NCBI GenBank assembly: GCA_025890175.1 | Contig: JANPYM010000008.1 | Location: 611,337 to 675,336 of the forward strand | Direction of reading: 5' to 3' | Source of the DNA: Ciborinia camelliae | Taxonomy: Eukaryota > Ascomycota > Leotiomycetes > Helotiales > Sclerotiniaceae | Length of the DNA stretch: 64,000 nucleotides | Part shown: piece after piece, positions 34,187 through 44,407 of the stretch | Layout: every line of letters begins with the position of its first letter | How positions within the stretch are numbered: the first letter of the stretch is position 1 | Program-made: the position numbers and the translations under genes | Notes under the pieces: model-generated | Told to the model about the DNA's origin: nothing | What the model saw: only the letters and a program-made list of their open reading frames with translations | The model's database searches: none

Positions 34187-35450
34187 CTATTTACAAGGAG
34201 GCTCACAGTTTCTAACGCTACTCATCATTGCTACGGTATCCTCAATTACACCAGTACTTGACCAAGCCACTTCCTCACTATGAATTCTTGTTTCCCAACT
34301 ATCCATCATCTCCCAGATACCACTTTCCCTGTGGATTATACCTAACTCTTCATTTTCTCCCCACCCCAAATTGCATAATAGACTCTCTAACCCTGGACTT
34401 TTCTGGTATATGTTCCGCCTTTTCCGCAACCCAGACACCGGGCTTGAGGTCACTGCCGCTCTCATTCATAAATTTAATTGCATCTCCTTCAATCTCAATG
34501 ATTTGCTTAGAGATCGTAGTGCACATTATACTATCTTAAATCCCTTCCTTTTGATTACAATTCTCAAGAATATACAAAGCTCAACGACGTGTCAGTGTGT
34601 TTCGACACTTTGTGCAGACTAAATAGAGGGGCGTAAGGAGGCCGAGATGATAATGGAAAGTCGGGGGCATGCCTTTCAGACTGGGGCTATGTTCCTATGT
34701 TCGTATCTACTTGGGGAAATACTCTCGGCATAATCAAGAAATTTCTTAAATTGATGAAGAAAAGGATTCCAAATTATACCGCCCAGCTTCATATCAACGC
34801 AGATAAGAATCGAAAGCATCGGACGATTCATCTGCAATATCAAGATTGCGGGGTTAAATGGGGTAAAGTTGGATGCGTCAAACGCTGCACACCAAGATGA
34901 AAAACGTAACATATTCCCTCCATCAATTAGCTGCGTCTGACAGGTGAAATAATCGAACTGTTCGTGCACAGGGTCTAAAGAGTCTACCCATTTCGCAAGA
35001 TCATCATATGATGGCGTTTTAATGACAGTGGAGGAAATGTAGGATGTTTATAGTGATTATCCTCCTGATAACCCCCCAGCGCAATAACAGCATTGAAAAT
35101 GGATGATCCAGCGTGCGCTGTCGGAGAAAGAATATTAGACCAAAGATCCGCCCCAAAAGATCCCGCTGACTCCATCGCCCTCTGAAGTCGACAGAAATCA
35201 AAACATATCTGCTGTCTGGTCGTGACACTGGGGGAAGACTGAGTGCATCAACAGGCGCAGAAGCGGAATATACATTGAATTTGTGGGGTCTCCTACCCAA
35301 AGCAGTTGTAGACAGCGATGGTGCATAACCTTCATAGCTGCTTTTGGCCTTGAGACACCGCAAACCAAAATAAGCTTAATGAAAAGGTTATCCGTGGGAT
35401 TTCGTCTAAGAATGCAACCCGACTGGACTTTGTTACCACCGTATCGGGTA
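34187..35450 (-). pseudogene. Zn2Cys6 fungal transcription-factor pseudogene
   Basis: Read on the minus strand from about 35450. A remnant of the zinc cluster survives: a GC step near 35420, then RCLKAKSSYEGYAPS at about 35360-35310, where the last zinc-ligand Cys of the usual CEGY pattern is Tyr. The first half of the cluster (TCxxRRxKCD) is missing. A frame change follows, then FDFCRLQRAMESAGSFGADL, LWSNILSPTAHAGSS and NAVIALGGYQEDN, the typical start of the fungal-specific factor domain in many Zn2Cys6 regulators. Stops and frame changes follow at about 34985, 34680 and 34465, with pieces of family-like sequence between them (LHQFKKFLDYAESISPS; RESGIWEMMDSWE). The gene cannot make a DNA-binding regulator. 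It may have regulated the neighbouring decayed genes. Limits are approximate. Confidence 0.65.
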
Positions 35451-36363
35451 CGTATAATGCTGGAGCTCATGTTCGTTCGGTAAATGTTTACGAGGAAACA
35501 GAGCGCACGCGGCAGGGCATTGATGAATACCGTCGAGATGTTCATTATTGTAACCCATCATTCAGATATGGAAATATCCAATTATCGTCGTATATTTACG
35601 ACAAAAATTTTCGTATTGTTGAAGCATAAGCCGTCACTCCCACTTGTCAATGTGAGTGAGGTTTCACAGGGGATGAGATTAGTATTTCTAAAACGGGTTA
35701 GTAGATTACGAGCTAACAACTGCCCCTATTTTCACTTCCTGTGGCTATCCGTCCGCTCAGTTAAAGTCGGCATGAAGTTTGTATCACAAACCAACACTCG
35801 GTCCGAGCAAGAGCAAGTATCTCACAATTAACATGATATTTTAAGCAAATGGTCAAAATGCCCAGATCCTTTGAAGTGACAAGTTTGAAAAAGGTATCTG
35901 CTGCCGCTTACTCATACCACGAAATTTAGAGTGATCCTCTTAAGCCACACATCCCTCAGATAAGAAGCGGGTCCTAGATCGACAGATGAGCCACGCGCTA
36001 CAGATCGTACCTGCATTTGAAGGATGTGTTTCAGCCTTACAATTCCCCCGATGCCGTGTTTCTGGCCTTGGAAGTTGGAAATGGATATATATATCCATGT
36101 CCAAACGAGTGAGCCAATGGCAATAGCCGAGAATTCCCATATCCTCGCATTGAGGACCACAATGAGATGAGGCTGAATTAGTTGACGGCAAACAAGTATT
36201 CTCTTCAAGGGATGAGATTAATGAGTTTGAGATCTCGAGTGAGATACTTAAAGGATGGCATTTGTTGCATGTTGAAGTTTTTTTTGGTTCATCATTTTAT
36301 TGTTATTTCTTTCTTATCTTTCTAGATATTTCTGACTTCTTCAAAATTTCCAACGGTCACATT
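35451..36363. other. Accessory spacer and promoter of the aspartic protease
   Basis: No gene recognised. The right-hand part should include the promoter of the protease gene starting at 36364. Confidence 0.5.
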
Positions 36364-37727
36364 ATGTACACCTCAAGTTCAAAATCCTTAACGGGGACAT
36401 TTGCTAATATTTTGGCACTTATTTCCTCCGTTCAAGCTGTCAATCGAAGGGGAATTGAAATCCCATTGCATAGGAGACAAACACAAATCACTGGCCCTGC
36501 GACTTATGACGCCGTTAGTAGTCCATTTTTCTAAACTATCTTATGCCTAACAAATGTCTTCCAGGGATTTTGGTTTGCAAACATAACGATCGGAGCCTCA
36601 AAAGATCCAGTTCAAGTCCTCATCGACACTGGGTCTGCCGACTTAGTTCTCAACCCTGGATTATACAAGGCTAGTTCCGCCTCCATAGATTTATATAAAT
36701 CATTCAACGTAACCTATGGAACGGTCACCAGTGATTCATCATCTGGAAGTTCAAGCGAAACTGTATGTCGTCTCTAGTATTCATCTAAATTGACACAGTA
36801 CATGTCCTAACGAGCCTTCAGATAACAGGCTCTCTCTACAACGACACAGTCCTCTTCCAATCCCTCACTCTCCCCAACCAAACCATCGGCATCATTCCAT
36901 CTATTTCTAATACCACATCTACCTCCATCTACCCACACAATGGCATCGTCGGACTCGGCGACCCCTCACTCAGCGGTAGTAATTCCACCCCTTATTTCCA
37001 CAATCTCTGTGATCAACATCTCGTCTCAGAATGTAGATTTGGACTTGCGCTCTCCACAAATGGCAGCGGTTCTTTAACTCTTGGCGCTCTTGACACCGAT
37101 TTAGTTAGCGAAACGTCGTTGACCAAAGTGCCCATTATCCAGGAATGGGCTACGTTTGGGGATATTGCTGTTAATGGAAAAATTGTGGAGAAAGACGCGC
37201 TGTTAGAGTTTGATAGTGGGAGCAGTGGGATTATCGGGCCAATCTCTGCCATTGAAACCCTCTTCAACCTCACCAACATTCAATCCGTACTCATCCCCTC
37301 TGCCGCCGGTAATACATTAGTTGGATATTACCCCTGTTCGACTCTTCCAACTATCGGTCTTAGTCTGCCTTCGCAATCCAACCTCACATCCCCTGCATCT
37401 TCCAACTCGTCTACTATCTTCAATCTCGAAACCTCGACATTGTCGATGGGTCACGAGGGAAATAATTGTACATCGGTTATTTCCGGGTTTGATTATGGGG
37501 GAAAACCTGGGTTGTGGGTTATTGGACAAGCCTTCTTCGAGGGGAAATATTTGGATCATGATTTGGAGAATGGAATTTTGGGTGTTGCACAGTTGAATGG
37601 AGGGAATAGATCGAGTATGTCAAGCCCACCTAAAGCGATGGCTACACTTACAAGTGGTGCTTCGAGAATGGAGGTGTCGGCTTTGGGAGGACTTGGTTTT
37701 ATGGCGGCTGCATGGGCGATGTTGTAG
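36364..37727 (+). CDS. Secreted pepsin-like aspartic protease (family A1), 417 aa
   Basis: Three exons, 36364-36513, 36565-36762 and 36822-37727 (418 codons including TAG). The N-terminus is a signal peptide (TGTFANILALISSVQA) followed by a short prosegment ending in HRRQT, a plausible dibasic processing site. The first catalytic motif is VLIDTGSADLVL (Asp71). The second is LLEFDSGSSGIIG (Asp247), with Ser where Thr is common. The flap-type region and NGIVGLGDPS fit the A1 fold. Several N-x-S/T sequons suggest glycosylation. A Ser-rich stretch and hydrophobic end (ALGGLGFMAAAWAML) resemble a GPI-attachment signal, so it may be a yapsin-like wall protease rather than freely secreted. It is intact, unlike its broken neighbours. 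The substrate is unknown. Confidence 0.9.
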
Positions 37728-39118
37728 CTTTTGGGTTGGGGTTGGGATTCATGTTTTTGGAGTTGTGCTATGTATGGTCTGTGATAATGAATACAGTAAA
37801 GTCCCATGAGTTAGTTAGTGCTAGTCTCCTCTATTTCAAAAATTATCTATCTTTTCTTCTTCCTTTCCTTCTTGTTTCTTCAACCACAGTTTTTCTAGTG
37901 CCCAGGGTCGCTTTTTTATTAGAAGCCATTATGCATTCATTTACTTTCGCCCGCTTCCCTTTTCTGGCGTATGGAAGCAAGCAGCTCAGCTGCTCTAATT
38001 GAAGAGAAAAAATAACAATCAACTTCATGTCCATATAAATACAGGTCAATTTCATATCAAGACGCACAACCAATTCCTGCAGACGGAAGCCCGCTACTCG
38101 ACTTACACCCCCTTTACATGTCTTTAAACTTGTAATCCACGCACCACTTGACTGGTCATATTGGGCTTATAGATATGCGTCGCCTTCAAATAGTTCTCAT
38201 CCATATCTAATGAATTTGGTGTACTTGGGTTTTGCTGCTCTGCAGAGGGGGTTCAGGCTTTTTTTTCGAGACTCGATTGGATCGAGCAGGACGAAGGTAA
38301 ATACACTCTTGAGACTACTGAGGACTGTACCGGGGGAGCTACCTTTCATCGGACGGGTAGAGGGTGTACATGCGATGATGAGTTCAAGACTCTTTCAATC
38401 ATCGTCCAGAATTTGTATAGTGTGATGAGTTCTGTGATTGATTAGTAGGTGGTAATGGGAAATGGGTAGCTTCGGGGGCTATTGGGACTCTCGTACTTTC
38501 ACCAATAGAGTATGATTCGCATAGTTGTCCATAGTCATGTTGTTTACAAGTTGTGTTATTGTGGAGAAGAGTATTAGTTACTGCGTGCTGATTTTGTGTT
38601 CAAGTGAACAAGTCTTCGAATATTTTGTTATTATTGTGTATCGAGCTAGTGCATGTAGAACTATTTTATATCAACAGAATATAGAAGTTCCACCCATTCT
38701 TTGCGTGGCTCTACAGCTCATACAAATAGCGTCTGACACACGTTTTACGGAATCCTCTTAATAGAAGGATCCCGTACTCCATGAGAGTAGGATGTTGCAT
38801 ATCACTTTAATCCACCCCTTTCACACAATTCTTTCACTTGAAAAGGAAATGCGTTGCACTATATATCGACTTGCACATTTCAAAAGTGCCTAGCTTTCTG
38901 TTAGCGAAGCTAAAGCCATCCCAAATTCCAGATAAGATGCTTGCTATAATGGGAAAAAAATAGAGTAAGTATATGTATATAACTCCCAAAGAGTATGGAT
39001 AGATTGGTTAGTAAAGATATATTATTCATGGAACCACTTTTTATAAATTCAATGGTGGGATACCACCTATTGTTTAAGGCTCCATGCATCAAATATTCTC
39101 GTCATTCAGCATACCTAT
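37728..39118. other. Accessory spacer, no gene recognised
   Basis: No intact gene or clear relic. The expected N-terminal region of the P450 relic is absent here, so its 5' end has been deleted or has diverged beyond recognition. Confidence 0.5.
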
Positions 39119-40456
39119 ATCGAGATCAAACGTACCAGTGGAGTGTGGTAGCGACGTGAAGCTTTGGCCCCGATTTTCAGTAAAAGAAATGTTCTCTACT
39201 TGGAGCCGTTAATCACTGGAAAGGTCCACCAGCTCTGTAATTTGATTGCCGGTCATGTTGTCGATAAATCGCCATTCAATCTTTCGGATGTATTCTTTGC
39301 ATTTTCTAATGAGTATGACCTCCGAGATTATATCTTCATACCCTCTTGCCAATCTTCAAAGTTCATATCCTCATACTAACAAACCATAGTATGGCAGAGA
39401 ACTTCTTATTTGCCCATGAAGTTAATAACCTTGCGGATGAGAAAAGGGCTGCATTGCTTCGTCGTAATACCTATCAACTCTTACGAGGTTTTCACAGGAA
39501 CAAACACATGCCATGGATTCCTGACATTCTTGAGAAACTCTCAGCATCCATAACGAAGCCAATGATGCCCCCTGGACTGGTTGATATGTTCGCTTTATTT
39601 GCATTAAGTCTCAAACATGTCTCTTAAGTTTGCGGTTGCTTATGACCTATCGCTATAGAGAGTACGTGCCGAGCTGGTAGCCATCATGGAAGCCAAAGCC
39701 TCTGGGAGTACCAACAAGTCATTGGGCCCAACAGGGAAAGAGTCAGTATATAAATCTGTCTTGGACAATCCTAGCTTGCCAGAATCAAAGAAATCACTAC
39801 CACGCCTCCGAAATGAAGGAGCACTTCTTTTTCTCGCCGGTACCGAGTCCCCCGCAAAAAACTTGAATATAGTGTTTTACCACCTCCTCTCCAATCCTCT
39901 AATACCTGCCAAACTTCGAAAGGAGCTCAATACACTCCCAGATAAATCGACATGGACTCAGCTTGAGCAACTTCCCTATCTCTCTGCTGTTATTGAAGAA
40001 GGAGACCGCTTCTCCTTTGGGGTCACTGCTCGTACAGCCTGGATATCCCATGAACCACTCACATATTTACCATCTCAATATGCAATCAACCCCTCAAAAT
40101 TCAACAAAAGCTATACTATCCCAGGAGGTACACCGGTCAGCGCAACTACCCTCAACGTCCAAACGGCCGAGAGCGTCTTTCCGGATCCTTTTACCTTCAA
40201 ACCAGAAAGATGGGTTGGTGAAAATGGCCATATTATTCACAAATTTCAGATGGCATTCGGTAAATGTGGACGCAAGTGCTCGGGTATCGAGTTGGCACGG
40301 GCTGAACTGCTTTTGGTGACGGCGGCGTTGGTAAGAAAATTCGAGATGAAGCTGTGGAATACGGACGAGCGGGATGTGGCTTTTGTGCATGATTAGCAGG
40401 TCTCTCATCCGAATCTTGACTCTGAGGGTATCAGAGTAATGGTAAAGGTGCTTTGA
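39119..40456 (+). pseudogene. Cytochrome P450 pseudogene, 5'-truncated
   Basis: The first similarity is at about 39119, in the middle of the P450 fold (RREALAPIFSKRNVLYLEPL), with in-frame TAG at 39149-39151 just before it. The membrane anchor and first ~100 residues are missing. Later parts are recognisable: MAENFLFAHEVNNLAD, an intron-like gap at about 39622-39661, the helix-I region LLFLAGTESPAKN, the ExxR region VIEEGDRFSFGVTART, FKPERWVGENG, and the haem loop MAFGKCGRKCSGIELA. The haem cysteine is kept, but FGxGxRxCxG has Cys for its second Gly. TAG at 40394-40396 cuts the C-terminus, and the same frame then continues with QVSHPNLDSEGIRVMVK, as expected for the family, to TGA at 40456. 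The former role was probably an oxidation step in secondary metabolism. Possible short expression of the 3' part cannot be excluded. Confidence 0.75.
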
Positions 40457-40775
40457 TAGGTGGCTCTTTGCCAATTAGCAATATCACCGAGGGTTGGTGG
40501 AAATAAATACTAAAAATGGGTTGAAAGCAGTCCGAAAATGTATTTAGTACGAATTGAATGTTTAAAAATATTAACGGTGTATATGGTAATGTATGTTCAT
40601 ATTATGGTGACTGAGGAGCCTAGTTCTATAGAAATCAGAGATCCTGTATAAAGACTCTGGATGACTAATCATCAAGCTAGCTAGAGGATATAGAGCATAA
40701 GTCCCTTGTCCCCCCTTTCTTTCCGGTCGTCATTTATACCAAAAACTGCGATTTTTAGGTACAGTAGGTGTTAAT

Positions 40776-40847
40776 ATGAAGACCAATTTCCTACCATTCT
40801 TCGGTCTATGCATTATAGGCCAGGCTGTAGCCCTGCCGGGTATATAA
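40776..40847 (+). other. Possible small secreted peptide, first exon
   Basis: ATG at 40776 opens MKTNFLPFFGLCIIGQAVAL, a convincing secretion signal ending in an AVALP-type cleavage area, and is followed by a GTATAT donor-like site at 40840. Read without splicing it stops after 23 codons. One possible splice to an acceptor near 40930 adds a short ERFETVTGGTQ peptide before a stop or a second intron. No family is recognised. It may be an effector-like gene, a precursor-peptide relic, or chance. Confidence 0.25.
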
Positions 40848-41460
40848 CCTCCAAAAATCCTATGATTTCAAAGTATACTAACATGTTACGGGAGAAACTA
40901 TTAGCGATGCTCTGATTCTGAAGTCGACTAGAGCGTTTTGAGACTGTCACGGGCGGCACTCAAATTGCCGAAGGATGGTAACTTATTCGTTGACCTCGAC
41001 CACCTATTCTAGAGTCAATTATACTTGGCGTGCCGATTGAGGAATGCTTTTGCGTATGGGCACCTTGTGTCCTTTAGAAATCACGAAAATGTGTTTTCGA
41101 TTCAATCAACTCCTTTAACATTTAACTCAATAATATAATCTGCTTTGAACTCCCCAACTATTAGTTCTACCTTATTCTTTCATTGATTTCAAAAAATACC
41201 ATGCATCTGCCAATCTAATCACTAAAATGTGCTTCAAATTCAATGAATTTTACATATACTTCAGTACCTACTATTATCTTCTCGAACCAATCATCATCAG
41301 TGTGCCCTCACATCGTCCCAACAGCAGGGCAGAATAGTAGACCAGATCCAATGTTTCAATATTTGAATGTATTGATAGTTTAGATTAAATTCATTCATTC
41401 AATAATTCAAATGATTTTAATCTTCTCGAGGAATTCGAGATCCAAAATTTCTCATTATTG

Positions 41461-41489
41461 GACTGCAGGACGGACTGCAGGACGGACTA
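41461..41489. repeat. 12-bp tandem repeat, unit GACTGCAGGACG
   Basis: Two full units plus a partial third, flanked by TTGGAC-type sequence. Confidence 0.7.
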
Positions 41490-41880
41490 TTGGACACACT
41501 GCCCAGAAGAGTGAAAGAATTACCAGGTACCCGCAACTTTTATTCTATCATCATCACTCTCGCAGTGATCAAAATGACCATACAACGGAATAAGTTCATG
41601 GCCATCACAATAGCAAGCCGAATTCTCCTTGATGTAATTCTTCCTACTATTCCAGTCGATACACCGAAGTAGCTGTCCATTGCCCATCTCATTCTTCCCC
41701 CATGTATAAAGCAATTTCAAGATCACCCTAGCCATCAATCAAATCTTCAACTATCGCTCTATTCTTATTGGAGTGATGTTCGGTTGAATTCTGGATCTTA
41801 TCACATATGAGATCATGTACAGGAATTCAGCCAATAATGACTGTACTCGAAAAATGTCAATTTGCTCGCCGGCACTCTAG

Positions 41881-42510
41881 ATTTTCAACAACGTAGAAAT
41901 ATCAGCTCAACGTTTTGCCGGAGCGATCCGAACCCCTAACAAGTTCCGTGGTCCGTCTAGTCCAGAAATTAATGATGCGTGGGACGACATAACTTATGCT
42001 GAGGGGGGATTTGTGCGTATATCAAAAGAGCCGTTTGCGAGAATCAATGCGTCTGAGTGTGCAGCTGAGTATATCGAGGAAATGAGTGGAGCATATATTG
42101 CTGGGATTGTGGTTTTTTAACAAGTTTATTGTTTCAACATGATACGAAAAGCTACATATTTGGATTATTATGTTTCGAGAAATGCGGAATGGGAAAGGGG
42201 CCCGGAGACATTTAGATATCATATCGGTTGGTCTTTTTCTTAACCAAATCCAATGAATGGATGAGACTCAAGTGTTCGAAACAGACTCCAGATCATTGAA
42301 TAGAAATTCTTCGTCAAAAAGTGAGGCTAGATTACCCACAACCCTGAAAATGCTTTCTGCTAGCCGATCCGGGTAGCTCACTTGTGATCCGGATGTCGTT
42401 GTGATAACGTATGTCTGGGCCAAGGAATGGAAACAGCCATTTCCCGATTTCAATACGTAAGAAATCACACACTATCCCCATGAAACCAGTGTGGAGACTG
42501 AGAGATGCAG
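41881..42510 (+). pseudogene. UstYa-like DUF3328 oxidase pseudogene
   Basis: After an AG acceptor at 41880 the frame reads FRGPSSPEINDAWDDITYAE, then EEMSGAYIAGIVVF, the usual lead-in to the HxxHC motif of UstYa-like proteins. At 42118-42120 a TAA replaces the first His. The same frame continues as QVYCFNMIRKATYLDYY, with His-to-Tyr and Leu-to-Phe in the remains of HQLHCLN. An intron at 42227-42291 leads to DH followed by TGA, where the second HxxHC motif needs Cys, then IEILRQKVRLDYPQP, again family-like. PFPDFNT followed by a stop at about 42448-42462 fits the family's C-terminal region. Both metal-binding motifs are therefore broken by stops. UstYa-like enzymes oxidise or cyclise peptides and other metabolites in fungal clusters. 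The N-terminal anchor was not found. Confidence 0.75.
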
Positions 42511-42836
42511 CATTCACATGTGTCGGCCTTACTCAAAAGTAGTACACTGGGTACAAGAGAACTTTGTACACAACAGAAATGTTGCTGATATTGAACGCGT
42601 TCCCGGGGCTCTCGAGCTCGATGCTCGCCCTTAGACGGAGTGCAAGTCGTGATCTCTCATCTTCTAGTTAGTACAACAGGTGGTTGACAGGCTGCACATT
42701 TGAGGTTCGATTCTGAAAAGATTACAGTGATGGTTGAGGTACTTTAATATATGGTTTTATGCGAATGACCTAGAAAATGAATGTATAGCGTTTAGGCCCA
42801 CTTTATGAGCAATTTGATATCTCTTTTATGGTCCTT

Positions 42837-44407
42837 TCAAGAAAAATGAGGAAGCTTCTCCGTCCAACCCGGTGTCTCGAATACACCAAGCGGCATATCG
42901 TTCAGAGAATAGATGACTAAAACGATGAGTCCAAGTCGACATGTTGTATAAACAGGGCCAATTACAACACGAAGTACTGTGCGCAAAATTGCTTTGTCTC
43001 TCCTGACTGTAATTTTCGGCAAGAATCTGGCACGGATCTGAAAAGTATAGATAACAAGGAAAGTCAAAAGCGGGGCAATAGTTGTCGTAAGAGACAACGT
43101 CCTCCACAGATATCGTATGGCTGGAGAAGAAAACTCATAGTTCCACGCCGCGAGGTGAAGTGCCGAGAAAATAGTTGCTGCGGAGTAGAATATCAAATGA
43201 CTTTTATGTATTTGAATGGCAGGACTTTCTAGATCGAGAAAATCAAGGTGCCAATCATAGCGGACATCTGACTCATGAGTTATTGTCCATGTTGAAAGTG
43301 TGCTTTCCGTGGTATAGCCCTGAATAATAGAAACGTGCTCAACACCAAAGGGTTTATGCCACCAAAGTATATACATAGCCACAGCACAAGAGAAGTATGC
43401 AATAGTGGAGAGCTCAAGTAGGCAAATTGGGAGGCCCGATGAGAGGCGAGTAATACTCATGATGATGAGCCACGAAGACTGAAGAATGGCGAAGATTTTG
43501 CCGAATGCATCGGCTTTAGTTCGATCTTCAATAGATGACTGTGTTATAAGAACTCGTTCCGGGCTTTGACGGCCTTGTAGATATTTGACTATGGGTATTT
43601 AGATTTATGGTTGTGGTAACGATTAGATGAATTGGGCATACCATAATCTGCCAAAGTTATGGCATGCAAGACCTCGGAATTATCTGTGATATCAACAGAT
43701 ACCACATCCACGAGATCAGACCTGGGACACGGGCTACTTTGGCTTTCTGGGGATCGAGCCTGGTCAATCGAAGACTGCTTGGATGACCGGACCGCATCGT
43801 CATCACTCTGTGAAAATACCATCCTAGACGACTCTGCAATATCGGGTTTTGAATACCCAACGCGCCTCAAATCACTCGCCGCAAATCCATTCATCCTAGC
43901 ATAAAAGGCATGTGTCAAAGTGATCTTCCCCTCCAAACCCGTTCCCAAAATCCATCGCTGAACTTCCCATAAATCATTCTTAGCATTTATATGCTGCTTA
44001 GCAGCGACTGCCACCCCTAGCTCAGGAGCCAAGATAATAATAATCATCCATCTAATTTTCCTACCAAATTTTCGTACTAGCGGCCACTGTGGCCAATATG
44101 GTACTATTCCGTTGATCTTATACCAGCCTGCTTCATTTTCTTCAAAGCTTGAAATATCCGAATGAACGCATTTATATGTACAAATAAGAAGAACAGAGAT
44201 ACAGCTCCAGATAATGTTTGCAGTGCTGCGTCCAGATTGCGATGTCGTATTTGCAGACTCCATGGCTGTGTTGTAGATGGTGTTATGAATTTCTATCGAA
44301 AGTGCATCCGTAAGAAAGACGACAATGATGTGAAACATTAAAAGATTTGTAAAATCAAGTAGCCATGATAAACTCAACGCGGCAACTCTCGATTGATCGA
44401 AAACCAC
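42837..44407 (-). CDS. Multi-pass membrane protein of unknown function, 505 aa
   Basis: Two exons, 44407-43642 and 43588-42837, joined by a 53-nt intron in consistent phase (506 codons). Hydrophobic segments are seen near residues 10-35, 65-82 and 115-135 in the first half. Five more lie in the second half, including IFAILQSSWLIIMSI, LSTIAYFSCAVAMYILWW, IFYSAATIFSALHLAAW, TIAPLLTFLVIYTF and LGLIVLVIYSL, giving about eight. A conserved-looking block, TANIIWSCISVLLICTYKC, is followed by WYKINGIVPYWPQWPLVRK and then LTHAFYARMNGF. It precedes an acidic, Ser-rich loop at about 195-250, probably cytosolic. This layout is typical of a large fungal family without known function that is expanded in plant-associated ascomycetes. 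Transport or receptor activity is not shown. It is intact, in contrast to the relics on its right-hand side in transcription order. Confidence 0.8.

Larger units (their letters stand above)
40457..41880. other. Accessory spacer, no intact gene
   Basis: It holds one short signal-peptide-like frame and a small tandem repeat (both annotated), otherwise nothing recognisable. The N-terminal, membrane-anchor part expected for the DUF3328 relic should lie in the right half, but I could not find it. Confidence 0.45.

Noticed and set aside
42655..42725. Possible tRNA: a GGTTCGATTC box-B-like sequence with a weak A-box-like sequence upstream.
   Set aside because: The T-arm pairs only at two or three of five positions and no acceptor stem or anticodon arm can be folded.
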